Shown here piece after piece: positions 24,836 through 33,536 of a DNA stretch of 64,000 nucleotides. A program made the position numbers and the translations under genes. A model generated the notes under the pieces. The model was not told the DNA's origin. It saw only the letters and a program-made list of their open reading frames with translations, and searched no databases. How positions within the stretch are numbered: position 1 is the first letter of the stretch; each line of letters opens with the position of its first letter. Source of the stretch: CAWBJP01 sp963789165 (GTDB taxonomy: Bacteria > Actinomycetota > Acidimicrobiia > IMCC26256 > BP-133); assembly GCA_963789165.1 (NCBI GenBank), contig CAWBJP010000003.1:310001-374000 (forward strand), read 5' to 3'.

Positions 24836-26998
24836 TCGGTCTGCGGAGCGGGTCCGGGCGGCCTGTACCTGGGCATCCTCCTCAAGCGGGCCGCCCCCGG
24901 TACTGGCGTGGTCATCTCGGAGCGGAACCCGCCCGGCGCCACCTACGGCTGGGGGGTGGTGTTCTCCGACGAGTCCCTGGCTGAGCTGCGCGACGCCGAC
25001 TATGAGACCTACCTGGCCATCGACGAGGCGCTGGTGCGCTGGAGCGCCATCGACATCCACTACGCCGGGCGCTGCATCCGGGCCTACGGCCACGGCTTCG
25101 CCGCCATCGCCCGCACCGAACTCCTGCGCATCCTGACGGAGCGGGCCGTCGCCCTCGGGGTCGACGTCCGCTACGAGCACGAGGTCCCCGACCTGGAGGT
25201 CCTCCTGGCCGGTGACGGGGGCCCGGCCCCCGACGTGGTCGTCGGCGCCGACGGGGTCCGCTCCATGGTGCGGGCCGCGCTGACCGAGCCGCTCGGCACG
25301 ACCCTCACCCCCACCGCCAGCCGTTACGTCTGGTACGGCGCGCCGCTCGCCCTCCCCGTCTTCACGTTCATCTTCCTGCCCACCTCCTACGGCCTCTTCC
25401 AGGTCCACGCCTATCCCTACGACGCCTCGTCGTCGACCTTCATCGTCGAGTGCTCGGAGGAGACCTGGCGGACGGCCGGCCTCGACACCATGAGCGAGGA
25501 GGAGAGCCTGGTCTTCTGCTCCAACCTCTTCGCCCCCTGGCTCGAGGGCCGCAAGCTCCGGTCCAACAAATCGCTGTGGGGCACCTTCGTGACCGTGCGC
25601 AACCGGTCCTGGCACCACGGCCGGGCCGTCCTGCTCGGGGACGCGGCCCACACCGCCCACTTCTCGATCGGATCGGGGACGCGCCTGGCCATGGATGACT
25701 CCATCGCCCTGGCCAAGGCGTTCGTGGCCCACCCCGGTGATCCCACCGCCGCCTTCGCCGAGTACGAAGGGGAACGCCAGCCGGTGGTGGAGCGCTTCCA
25801 GGAGGTGGCCACCGACTCGGCCCGGTACTTCGAATCGGTGGTCCGCTACATCCGCTTCGCCCCGGAGCAGTTCGCCTTCAACCTCCTGACCCGCAGCGGG
25901 CGGATCACCCACGGCACGCTGACCCAGCGCGACCCGGTCCTGGTCAACGAGGTCGACGCCTGGTTCGGGGACGACCCCGGGCGGCTGGTGGTCCCCCCAC
26001 CGTTGCTGGCCCCCCTGCCCCTCACCCCGGCCATGACCCTGCCCAACCGGGTGGCGCTGGCGCCGCCGGCACCGGACGATGCCGACGACGGGAGTCCCAA
26101 CGCCGCCCACCTCGGAGTCCTGACCGGGGCTGCCGCCAGCGGGGCCGGCCTGGTCGTCACCGAAGCGGTGGCCCCCGCCCCCGAGGGCCGGGTGACGTCG
26201 GGTTCAGCCGGGATCTGGAACCACACCCAGGCCGAGACGTGGTCGGGAATCGTGGACGCGGTCCAGGGGGCCGGGGCCCGGGTGGCGCTGCGCCTCACCC
26301 ACGCCGGGCGCCGGGGCGCGACCCGCCCCCGCCAGCGGGGCATCGACCGGCCCTTGCGGGCGGGTTGGTCCCTGCCCGCCGCCTCCGCCATCCCCTACGG
26401 ACCCCGCAGCCGCACCCCGTGGGCCATCGACCGGGGCGCGATGGCGGCGCTCACCCGGGCCTACGCGGCGGCCACCGCCCGGGCCGCCGAGGCCGGCTTC
26501 GACGTCCTGGTGCTGGACATGTCCGACGGCTACCTCCTGGCCGGGTTCCTCTCTCCCCTGGCCAACCGCCGCGCCGACGACCGGGGCGGCGACCTCGACG
26601 CCCGGGCCGCCTTCCCCCTCGAGGTCCTCGACGCCGTCACCGGCGCCTGGCCGGCAGAACGGCCTCTCGGGGTGCGCCTCCTGGCCGACGATCGGGTGGC
26701 CGGAGGTCTGACGGCCGACGAGGGGGTCGAACTGGCCCGGCTCCTGGTGGGGGCCGGCGTGAGCCTGGTGGACGTGGCCGCCGGGGGTTCGACCGGGGAC
26801 GAGCGTTCCGCCCCCGACTACCGGCGGCTGTACAACACCGGTCTGGCCGACCGGGTCCGCAACGAGGCCGGGGCCAGCGTGATGGTGGGCGGCCACATCA
26901 CCCGGCTGGACGAAGTCAACACGATCCTGGCCGCGGGCCGGGCCGACCTGTGCCTGGTCGACCCCGGTGCATACCTGAGACGAGGAGGGCGGGAATGA
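24827..26998 (+). CDS. 2-aminobenzoyl-CoA monooxygenase/reductase-like two-domain flavoprotein
   Basis: 723 residues. Residues 1-~375: FAD hydroxylase with GAGPGGLYLGILLKR, VVGADGVRS and LLGDAAHTAHFSIGSGTRLA. Residues ~395-720: old-yellow-enzyme-like barrel (TLPNRVALAPPAP, LRLTHAGRRG, GYLLAGFLSPLANRRADDRGG, VGGHITRLDEVNTIL). Known: ACMR-type enzymes hydroxylate and then reduce 2-aminobenzoyl-CoA with O2 and NADH, dearomatising the ring; close homologues are annotated salicylyl-CoA 5-hydroxylase. Odd: the reductase-domain HxAHGYLL motif reads DMSDGYLL and the VSPM motif LAPP, so the reductase half may be altered. Coupled to an SDR by ATGA. Confidence 0.82.
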   Translation: MNFSVCGAGPGGLYLGILLKRAAPGTGVVISERNPPGATYGWGVVFSDESLAELRDADYETYLAIDEALVRWSAIDIHYAGRCIRAYGHGFAAIARTELLRILTERAVALGVDVRYEHEVPDLEVLLAGDGGPAPDVVVGADGVRSMVRAALTEPLGTTLTPTASRYVWYGAPLALPVFTFIFLPTSYGLFQVHAYPYDASSSTFIVECSEETWRTAGLDTMSEEESLVFCSNLFAPWLEGRKLRSNKSLWGTFVTVRNRSWHHGRAVLLGDAAHTAHFSIGSGTRLAMDDSIALAKAFVAHPGDPTAAFAEYEGERQPVVERFQEVATDSARYFESVVRYIRFAPEQFAFNLLTRSGRITHGTLTQRDPVLVNEVDAWFGDDPGRLVVPPPLLAPLPLTPAMTLPNRVALAPPAPDDADDGSPNAAHLGVLTGAAASGAGLVVTEAVAPAPEGRVTSGSAGIWNHTQAETWSGIVDAVQGAGARVALRLTHAGRRGATRPRQRGIDRPLRAGWSLPAASAIPYGPRSRTPWAIDRGAMAALTRAYAAATARAAEAGFDVLVLDMSDGYLLAGFLSPLANRRADDRGGDLDARAAFPLEVLDAVTGAWPAERPLGVRLLADDRVAGGLTADEGVELARLLVGAGVSLVDVAAGGSTGDERSAPDYRRLYNTGLADRVRNEAGASVMVGGHITRLDEVNTILAAGRADLCLVDPGAYLRRGGRE

Positions 26999-27757
26999 GC
27001 CTGGCCGTGGTCACCGGCGGCAGCAGCGGCATCGGGAAGGCGGTGGCGGCCCGGCTGTTGGGGGCCGGGCACCGGGTCGTCATCACCGGCCGCCGGAAGG
27101 AGGCGCTGGAGGAGACCGTCGCCGCCCTCGGCGCCCGCCGGCGACCCCGGCACCGGCACGGTCGAAGCCCTCGCCTTCGACGTCACCGACGAGGCGGCCG
27201 TCAACGCCGCGCTGGCCGATCTCCCCGTCGACATCCTGGTCAACAGCGCCGGCTACGGGACGTCCGCCCCCTTGGAGCGGACCACCCTGGACGACTGGTC
27301 GGCCATGCTCGCCGTCCACGCCACCGGGCCGTTCCTGTGCACCCGGGCCGTGCTCGGCGGGATGAAGGAACGGAACTTCGGCCGGATCGTCACCGTGTCG
27401 TCCGTTGCCGGCCTGGTCGGCGCCCGCTACATCGCCCCCTACGTGGCCGGCAAGCACGCCTCCATCGGCCTCATGCGGGCCACCGCGGCCGAGGTGGCCG
27501 GCACCGGCGTGACCGCCAACGCCGTCTGCCCCGGCTACGTCGACACCCCCATGACCGACACCTCGGTGGCCAGCATCGCCGCCACCACCGGCCGGGGCGA
27601 GGACGCCGCCCGCTCCTACCTGGCCAAGACCAGCCCGCTCGGGCGGCTCGTCACCGCCGACGAGGTGGCGGCCGCCGTGGCCTACCTCGCTTCGGCGGAA
27701 GCGGCCGCCGTGAACGGCCAGACCCTTGTGCTCGACGGAGGAGGGATCTTCGGTTGA
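26995..27757 (+). CDS. Short-chain dehydrogenase/reductase, one frameshift
   Basis: About 254 residues, Rossmann NAD(P) oxidoreductase. N-terminal TGGSSGIGKAVAARLLGAG reads in one frame. From near 27140 the frame changes and continues VEALAFDVTDEAAV, DILVNSAGYG, RIVTVSSVAGL, catalytic YVAGK, and VNGQTLVLDGGGIFG to the stop. Inside the aminobenzoyl-CoA operon it would oxidise a ring-opening or beta-oxidation-type hydroxyl. ATG overlaps the previous stop and the stop overlaps the next TTG. One indel in a GC-rich run is more likely error than loss. Confidence 0.8.
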
Positions 27758-28578
27758 CGTACCGCGCCTCTGCCCCCATCACCCGGGAGTGGCCCCACTT
27801 CCGTTTCGCCGTGGAGGACGGGGTGGCCACCGTCACCTTCAACCGGCCCGACCGGCTCAATGCCCTGACCCTCGACGTCTACGCCGACCTGCGGGATCTC
27901 ATGACCGAGTTGGAGCACCACGACGACGTGGCCGTGGTCGTCGTCACCGGCACGGGGCGGGGGTTCTGCTCGGGCGGGGACGTGGAGGACATCATCGGCA
28001 AGCTCCTGGCCGGCGGTGACCAGCGCGACGTGCTCGAGTTCACCCGCATGACCGGGGCGGTGGTCCAGCGCATGCGGGAGCTGCCCAAGCCCATCATCGC
28101 CTCGGTGAACGGGGTGGCGGCCGGGGCGGGAGCGGTCATCGCCCTGGCCTCCGACTTCCGCCTGCTGGCCGTGTCGTCGTCGTTCCGTTTCCTGTTCACC
28201 TCGGTGGGACTGGCCGGCGCCGACATGGGCTGCGCCTGGATGCTGCCCCGCCTGGTGGGCCTGGGTCGGGCCACCGAGATCCTCATGCTGGGCGAGAAGC
28301 TGCTCGCCTCCGACGCCGCCAGCTACGGCCTGGGCCGGCTCGTCGACGACGAGCACCTGGCCGCCGAGACCGCCGCCCTGGCCCGGCGCCTGGCCGACGG
28401 TCCCACCTTCGCTTACGCCGCCACCAAGCTGCTCCTCACCCGGGAGGCGGATATGAGCCTCCAGTCCGCCATCGAGCTGGAGGCCTGGACCCAGGCCTAC
28501 CTCATGCGCTCGGCCGACCACGCCGAGTTCCACAAGGCCTTCGCCGAGGGCCGCCAGGCGAACTGGAGCGGACGGTGA
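27754..28578 (+). CDS. Enoyl-CoA hydratase/isomerase family protein
   Basis: 274 residues from TTG (overlapping the SDR stop; GGAGGA upstream). Crotonase fold: RPDRLNALTLDVYADL, GFCSGGDVEDIIG, NGVAAGAGAVIALASDFRLLA, FLFTSVGLAGADMGCAWMLPR. The GADMG stretch carries an Asp in place of the classical second Glu. Third of four overlapping genes after the aminobenzoyl-CoA flavoprotein, so probably hydrates or hydrolyses the dearomatised ring-CoA intermediate. Exact step is inference. Confidence 0.85.
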   Translation: MTYRASAPITREWPHFRFAVEDGVATVTFNRPDRLNALTLDVYADLRDLMTELEHHDDVAVVVVTGTGRGFCSGGDVEDIIGKLLAGGDQRDVLEFTRMTGAVVQRMRELPKPIIASVNGVAAGAGAVIALASDFRLLAVSSSFRFLFTSVGLAGADMGCAWMLPRLVGLGRATEILMLGEKLLASDAASYGLGRLVDDEHLAAETAALARRLADGPTFAYAATKLLLTREADMSLQSAIELEAWTQAYLMRSADHAEFHKAFAEGRQANWSGR

Positions 28579-28982
28579 GTGGGGGGCACGAGTTCTTCAA
28601 CCCGGAGAGCCTGGGCCCGCCCACCGGCTTCTCTCACGCGGTCTTGGCCGCCCCGGGCCGGGTCGCCTTCCTGGCGGGCCAGATCGCATCGGGTTCCCCG
28701 GAGTCGCTGGCGACCATGGACATCGCCGAGCAGTTCGCCGGTGCCGCCCGCTGCCTGGCCACCGCGCTGGAAGAGGCGGGGGGGCAGCGTGAGGACCTGA
28801 TGTGGTTGCAGATCTTCGTCACCGACGTCGCCGCCTACCAGGCGTCATTGAAGGAGGCGGGCGCCGGCTGGCGTGAGGTCTTCGGCCGCCACTATCCGGC
28901 GATGGGACTCTTCGGCGTCACCGGGTTGTTCGTGCCCGAGGCCAAGGTCGAGCTGATGGGGATCGCCGTCATCCCGAATTGA
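28575..28982 (+). CDS. RidA-family enamine/imine deaminase
   Basis: 135 residues from GTG (GTGA overlap with the crotonase). YjgF/RidA fold: FSHAVLAAPGRVAFLAGQIA, AEQFAGAARCLATALEEAG, LMWLQIFVTDVAAY, and VTGLFVPEAKVELMGIAVI in the terminal strand. Family members hydrolyse reactive enamines or imines to release ammonia. After reductive attack on aminobenzoyl-CoA the ring amine becomes an enamine, so removal of that nitrogen is a fitting role. This is inferred from the operon. Confidence 0.85.
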   Translation: MSGGHEFFNPESLGPPTGFSHAVLAAPGRVAFLAGQIASGSPESLATMDIAEQFAGAARCLATALEEAGGQREDLMWLQIFVTDVAAYQASLKEAGAGWREVFGRHYPAMGLFGVTGLFVPEAKVELMGIAVIPN

Positions 28983-28986
28983 GCCC

Positions 28987-29673
28987 TCAGGTCAGATCAG
29001 GACCCGCGACCACCGTCAGGCCAGGGTGGCGGCGCAGCCAGGTGGCGGGACAGTCGGCGTCCTCGGGACCGGACAAGAGGTGTTCCAGCGCGGCCCGTTT
29101 GCCGGGACCGTCGGCAATGACGATCACGGCGGAGGCGGCGAGGATCGTGGCGATTCCCATGGTGAGGGCGGCGCGGGCGGGCTCGACGCCTTCGAGGCGG
29201 GCCAGGTTGTCCGGGTGGAGGTCGACGACCCGGCTGGGAGCGTCGACGGGGGTCGGCGGCTGGTTGAAGCCGACGTGGCCGTCCGGGCCGAGGCCGAGGA
29301 CGGTGATGGCGAGGCCCTCGTCCCGCAGGCGAGCATCGAACTCGGCCGCCCGGACTTCGGGTGCTCCCGAAACGTCCAGCGGTACCAGCAGATGCCGGAG
29401 GCCGGGTGGGAGGGCGGAGGCGAGCTGGACCGCGAAGCGCCGGTCCGTTGCCGCCGGAGGCGGGAGGAGCTCGTCGACCGGGGTGATGACACGTCCGGCC
29501 CACCCGGGATGAGCCGGGTCGAGGCCGGCATAGACCGGAAGCGTGGTCCCGCCCACGGCCAGCGCCACGAACCGGCCGGCGGACGAGGTCAGCGCGTCGT
29601 GGATGCCGGCGCAGACCGCCTGGCGCAGGGAGGCGGAATCACGGTGCTGGGTCAAGTGGGGTGACCCGCTCAT
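28987..29673 (-). CDS. Glucosamine-6-phosphate deaminase / 6-phosphogluconolactonase superfamily protein
   Basis: 228 residues. Signature LGLGPDGHVGFNQPP with flanking ALAVGGTTLPVYAGL and TMGIATILAASAVIVIADG is that of NagB-type isomerase-deaminases. ATG overlaps the stop of the kynureninase-like gene (ATGA), so it is the third gene of the kynA-kynU operon. An amino-sugar role makes no sense there. Deamination of a kynurenine- or anthranilate-derived metabolite, or plain sugar metabolism riding along, are alternatives. Confidence 0.75.
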   Translation of the reverse strand: MSGSPHLTQHRDSASLRQAVCAGIHDALTSSAGRFVALAVGGTTLPVYAGLDPAHPGWAGRVITPVDELLPPPAATDRRFAVQLASALPPGLRHLLVPLDVSGAPEVRAAEFDARLRDEGLAITVLGLGPDGHVGFNQPPTPVDAPSRVVDLHPDNLARLEGVEPARAALTMGIATILAASAVIVIADGPGKRAALEHLLSGPEDADCPATWLRRHPGLTVVAGPDLT

Positions 29674-30824
29674 CCCGCCTTGATCTGGGCCCAGCGGTGG
29701 CAGAGCTCGTCGACGGAGTTCTCGTCGTGGTAGAGGCCGAAGCCGATCCGGAGGCGGTCGTGCCGGAAGTCGGTGACCACGCCGGCGGCGTGGAGGCGCT
29801 GGTACAGGTCGCCGGCGTCGGGCCGGCGGAAGGTGAGGAAATGGCCCCGGTCTTCCACCTCGTCGACGCCGGGCACCAGCATCGGCCGCCCCTCGTCGTT
29901 GAGGCGGTCGATCAGCAGCTTCTGGAGTGCGCCCACATGGGCGTGGATGGTGTCCACCGTCACGCCCATCCCGTCCAGCCAGCGCTGCACGGCGTTGAGC
30001 CGGTACAGCGGGGCCGGGTCGAGGGTGGCGCCCAGGAACCGGGAGCCGTCGGCGGCGTAGGGCACCGGGCCGCCCTGGGCGTCGGTCATGGCCTCGAAGC
30101 CGGCGAACCAGCCCGTGTCCCGGGGGCGGGGGCACCAGCCCGGCGGGCAGTGGAGGAAGCACGCCCCCTCCCCCGCCATGGCGTACTTGTAGCCGCCGGC
30201 CAGGTAGAAGGCCCGCTCCTCGATGCCGGACAGGTCGGTGGGGACGGCCATGAAGCCGTGGTACCCGTCCACCACGACGAGGGCGTCGGGGGGGACGGCC
30301 GAGATCACCTCGCCGAGGTCGGGCGTGACGTAGCCGGAGTTGTAGTGGACGTGGGACAGGTACACGAGGTCGTGCCCACCCCAGGCGGCGGCTTCGGCGA
30401 AGCGGGCCGGGAAGGTTCCGAACGGCTCGGCCGCCACGCGGGTCACCACCGCCAGGCGGTCCTCTTCCAGGCGGCGCATCTGGCGGGTGAAGCTGTGGAA
30501 CTCGGCGTCGGTGGTGAGGACGTGGAGCGGCTGGGGCAGGCAGGACAGGAGCCGCATCAGCAGGGTGTGGGTCGACGGGGCGAAGGCGATGGTGGTGGGG
30601 TCGGACAGGCCCAGACGCCCGGCCACGTGGCGCTGGGCCTCGGGGACGATCTCGCCGAACACCTTGTCCCACTTGTCGTCGGCCAGCTCGGCGGCGTCGA
30701 ACCAGGCCGCCATATGGCCGTTGTAGCTGACGTCGGGCCAGGGGTGGTGGCTGTGGGCGGCCAGGTGGAGCCGGTCGGGCTCGGCGGAGAGGAACCGGGA
30801 GAAGTGGGCCCGGTACACGGTCAC
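29670..30824 (-). CDS. kynU: Kynureninase-like PLP enzyme (aminotransferase class V fold)
   Basis: 384 residues. PLP lysine in FYLAGGYKYAMAGEG; VVVDGYHGFMAVP supplies the pyridine-binding Asp; phosphate-binding segment TIAFAPSTHTLLMRLLSC. Somewhat shorter than classical kynureninase. Overlaps kynA by 4 bases, which is the main reason to assign cleavage of kynurenine to anthranilate and alanine. A related class V lyase with another substrate is possible. Confidence 0.75.
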   Translation of the reverse strand: MTVYRAHFSRFLSAEPDRLHLAAHSHHPWPDVSYNGHMAAWFDAAELADDKWDKVFGEIVPEAQRHVAGRLGLSDPTTIAFAPSTHTLLMRLLSCLPQPLHVLTTDAEFHSFTRQMRRLEEDRLAVVTRVAAEPFGTFPARFAEAAAWGGHDLVYLSHVHYNSGYVTPDLGEVISAVPPDALVVVDGYHGFMAVPTDLSGIEERAFYLAGGYKYAMAGEGACFLHCPPGWCPRPRDTGWFAGFEAMTDAQGGPVPYAADGSRFLGATLDPAPLYRLNAVQRWLDGMGVTVDTIHAHVGALQKLLIDRLNDEGRPMLVPGVDEVEDRGHFLTFRRPDAGDLYQRLHAAGVVTDFRHDRLRIGFGLYHDENSVDELCHRWAQIKAG

Positions 30825-31942
30825 TTCTCTCCCCAGCGGAAGCCCATGGCCTGGGCCACCTCGGGCGGGAGCGGCGGGAGGGCGGAGCGGGGGATGAAGA
30901 AGGTGGGCAGGTCGAAGAGGTCGGTGAAGACCCGGTGGCGCCGGGCTGCTGCCTCGAGGTACTCGTGTCCGGCCGTGCCCCCGGTCCCGATGCGGCTGCC
31001 GATCATCCGGTGGGCCAGCAGGGCGTGGCGGTGGCGCCAGGTGGTGAAGGACTCGTCGATGTCGACCAGGGTGGTGAGGAACCGGAACGGGAGCTGAAAG
31101 ATCGGCTCGTCCCGGTACAGGTTGATGAGCAGGGCGGCGGAGAAGGCCCGGTGCGACAGGCGCCGCTTCCCCTGGGCCACCAGCTCGTCCCAGGCGGGCG
31201 GGTCGAAGAGGGCCTCGAAGCCGGCCACGGTGTGCTCGAAGGTGGCCAGCTGCTCGGTCCGGGCGGCGTCGTCAAGCGTGGGATGGGTCTCGATCACCCG
31301 GCGGTCGCGGGCCAGCATGTCGGTGACGGCCGTGCGGTAGGCCGACCAGAAGTCGAAGCCGGGCACGGAGAGGAACGGGGTCCGTTCCAGCCACTGCTCG
31401 ACGTGGTCGGCCAGGGACGGCTCCTGCTCGGAAGCCTCGAGGAGGGCCTGGTGCTCCTCCGAGAGGACGCTGGTGTACGGCGACCCCTTGATCTTCAAGC
31501 GGTGGCGGGCGGCGAGGCCCAGGCGGTTCTCCACCAGGCGGAACTGGACGCTCTGGAAGCCCGAGGCGGGGATGAGCTGGTCCCGGAAGTCCAGGAAATC
31601 CAATGGGGTCATCGTCTCCAGCACGTCGACCTGGCTGATCAGGAGCCGCTGGATGACGGTGATCCGTTCGAGATGGGACAGGACCCCGCCCATCTCCTTC
31701 TCGGCCACCGTCTCCCGGCCCATCACGGCCAGGATGGCGTCGAGCTCGGTGAGGACCTGCTTGAACCACAGCTCGAAGGCCTGGTGGACGACGATGAACA
31801 GCATCTCGTCGTGGGCGTCGCTGCGGGGGGCCTGGGCCGAGAGCAGCGCGTCCAGGCCCAGGTAGTCCCAGTAGTAGAGGGGTTCTGCGGGCTGACCTGC
31901 ACCGGAGGAGGAGTCGAAAGTGTCCCTTTCCGGGGGTTCCAC
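30821..31942 (-). CDS. kynA: Tryptophan 2,3-dioxygenase
   Basis: 373 residues. Heme dioxygenase opening the indole ring of tryptophan to N-formylkynurenine. Seen: DEMLFIVVHQAFELWFKQ (distal His), FQSVQFRLVENRLG, and the proximal heme region FTTWRHRHALLAHRMIG with GTGGTAGHEYL. GTG start in a 42-bp divergent spacer. First gene of an operon with the kynureninase-like and NagB-like genes. Its 5' coding end contains the 20-bp sequence duplicated at 40625-40644. Confidence 0.93.
   Translation of the reverse strand: MEPPERDTFDSSSGAGQPAEPLYYWDYLGLDALLSAQAPRSDAHDEMLFIVVHQAFELWFKQVLTELDAILAVMGRETVAEKEMGGVLSHLERITVIQRLLISQVDVLETMTPLDFLDFRDQLIPASGFQSVQFRLVENRLGLAARHRLKIKGSPYTSVLSEEHQALLEASEQEPSLADHVEQWLERTPFLSVPGFDFWSAYRTAVTDMLARDRRVIETHPTLDDAARTEQLATFEHTVAGFEALFDPPAWDELVAQGKRRLSHRAFSAALLINLYRDEPIFQLPFRFLTTLVDIDESFTTWRHRHALLAHRMIGSRIGTGGTAGHEYLEAAARRHRVFTDLFDLPTFFIPRSALPPLPPEVAQAMGFRWGEK
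31866..31885. repeat. Repeat A, left copy (inside kynA 5' end)
   Basis: TCCCAGTAGTAGAGGGGTTC, 20 bases, identical and in the same orientation as 40625-40644. It is codons for the kynA N-terminal LYYWD region, so this is the source copy. Confidence 0.9.
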
Positions 31943-31984
31943 TCAGCGTGTCCCCTGGGCACGACGACGCAAGGAGAAGGACGG

Positions 31985-32440
31985 ATGCGCCACCTCAACG
32001 ACGGGCTGCTGCTCTCGACCCTCATCGAGCGGTACTGCGCCGAGAACCCCGACGGCAACAAGCCGGCGACCAAGCGGCTCTCCGACGGCCCGGCCGCCGC
32101 CGACGTGAGCGGCCGTTACTGCCTCGACTGGTGCCTGCGAGACGCCGACGGCGGGGCCCGCACCGCCAGCACGGCCAGGGCCTACAAGACGGCGCTCATC
32201 GCCGTGTTCACCTGGGCGACGGACCCCGACGCCCAGTGCCACTGCGGTGAGGACCCCACATGTCAGCTCTCCCACCGGGCCCTCCTTTCGCTCGACCTGA
32301 CCTCCCGCCTGTCCAAGAAGGTCAAGTTGCTGCCCTTGGAGGAGGTGGACGAGAAGCACAGGCTGACGGCTGACCAGCGTGACTCTATCTTCGCCGCCTA
32401 CGACACCGGCACGCCCTCGGAGGGCGGCCGGGTGGGATGA
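31985..32440 (+). CDS. Unrecognised 151-residue protein, 3' end probably replaced by island insertion
   Basis: ATG after AAGGAG. Hydrophilic: NDGLLLSTLIERYCAENPDG, RYCLDWCLRDADGG, TARAYKTALIAVFTWATD, a Cys group CHCGEDPTC, then LTADQRDSIFAAYDTGTPSEG. The AYKTALIAVFTWA stretch recalls core-binding domains of tyrosine recombinases, but no catalytic residues follow. At 40660 the island's right end reads in frame DSIFDELET and stop, the probable original C-terminus. Divergent from kynA. Confidence 0.6.
   Translation: MRHLNDGLLLSTLIERYCAENPDGNKPATKRLSDGPAAADVSGRYCLDWCLRDADGGARTASTARAYKTALIAVFTWATDPDAQCHCGEDPTCQLSHRALLSLDLTSRLSKKVKLLPLEEVDEKHRLTADQRDSIFAAYDTGTPSEGGRVG
32381..32393. repeat. Repeat B, left copy: candidate attL
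   Basis: GACTCTATCTTCG, 13 bases in the 3' part of the 151-residue gene, repeated identically and in the same frame (DSIF) at 40660-40672. The two copies bracket the accessory island. Confidence 0.6.
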
Positions 32441-32599
32441 CCTGCGCATCCACCCAGCAGAGCCGTGATCTGGTCACGACGGGCCATATCTATCCGAATG
32501 GTGACCGGCGCATGGTGAGGGGTGTGAAACTTCTCGACCGCTTCCGCGCGCGCGCCACGCTTCCCCCCGGCCGACACCAGGCCCAGCCGAGACACCTGG

Positions 32600-33412
32600 G
32601 TGGAGCGGCCGGCGCCTTCCCAGGTCCCGAACTACGTCGGCCCTGCATCTGCCCACGACATCTCTCCAACCTGGCTCCAGCTACCCACCTTGCGCAGTGC
32701 AGGTTGGTTGGTCAACGTCGTCGGGGAGTCTTTCCACCAGGACAACCTTGCAATGGTCAGCGGTGGCCGCACCGAGGACGGCCCCGCTATCACGCTGGTC
32801 ACCGCGCAACTGGTCCGTGAGCCAGCGAACCCGTTTGACGCCAACGCGGTGAGAGTAGACATCGATGGGCGTCCCTGCGGCCACCTCGCCCGCCAGGAAG
32901 CATCCGATTACCACGCCACCCTGGATGCCTTGGCCGCCATTGGACGTCCCGCCACCTGTCGAGCGTGGCTCACCGGGGGATGGCAAAGAGGTGTGCTCGA
33001 CAAGGGCAGCTTCGGGGTTCGCCTTGACGTGCATCCCAACCTTGATCTCGCCGAGCGGGCAGCGATGCTGCCCTTCGGCGACGGACGTGTCTCCATCATT
33101 GGGGAGCAACACGCCCAGGACCATCTGGCGGCGCTCCTCGGTGGCGCCGACCGGGTCGAGATCATCGCCGTGTTGGGCGAGCCCGCTGAGAAGATCGGCG
33201 TCTGGGTTCACGCCCAGCTCGTCGGTACGTTGACAGCAAAGATGAGCGAGCGGTATGGGCCGTGGGTCGGGGAGGTGCAGGCGGCCCTCCTCCCGGCTTC
33301 CTGCGAGGCGCGGATCATTCGTGGGCCGAAGAAGATCGAGGTGTTCCTCAAGCTCGCCACACCGGGTGAGCGGGCACCGTCGCTTAGCGACTGGCGCGAC
33401 CGGTCGTCCTAG
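32600..33412 (+). CDS. Stand-alone protein with two HIRAN-like domains
   Basis: 270 residues from GTG. Residues ~35-115 match HIRAN (VVGESFHQDNL, LVREPANPFDANAVRVDIDG, CGHLARQEASDYHATL). Residues ~155-225 look like a second, shorter copy (VSIIGEQHAQDHLAALLGG, VGTLTAKMSERYGP). Known: HIRAN domains bind 3' DNA ends in fork-remodelling and nuclease proteins, usually as part of helicases. Here no enzymatic domain is attached. First gene of the island; a role in sensing damaged or foreign DNA is possible but unproven. Confidence 0.68.
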   Translation: MERPAPSQVPNYVGPASAHDISPTWLQLPTLRSAGWLVNVVGESFHQDNLAMVSGGRTEDGPAITLVTAQLVREPANPFDANAVRVDIDGRPCGHLARQEASDYHATLDALAAIGRPATCRAWLTGGWQRGVLDKGSFGVRLDVHPNLDLAERAAMLPFGDGRVSIIGEQHAQDHLAALLGGADRVEIIAVLGEPAEKIGVWVHAQLVGTLTAKMSERYGPWVGEVQAALLPASCEARIIRGPKKIEVFLKLATPGERAPSLSDWRDRSS

Positions 33413-33488
33413 CTGGCCAGTTGTCCTCGCTCGTAGCGCCAGCGGCCCGGAGGGCCTCGGGCGAAAGTAATCGCGCGAGAGGCCCCCA

Positions 33489-33509
33489 GGCGGGCCTGAC
33501 AGGCCCGCC
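33489..33509 (+). terminator. Terminator-like hairpin after the HIRAN gene
   Basis: GGCGGGCCT-GAC-AGGCCCGCC is a perfect 9-bp stem with a 3-nt loop, about 80 bases after the HIRAN stop. No T tract. Confidence 0.5.
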
Positions 33510-33536
33510 CGCAGGATCGTTGAGCATCCCCTCCCC

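Noticed and set aside
32441..32530. Possible integrase C-terminus remnant (TTGHIYPNGDRRM reading rightward)
   Set aside because: The GHIYP-like stretch recalls tyrosine-recombinase ends, but no Arg/His catalytic context precedes it and the match is too short.
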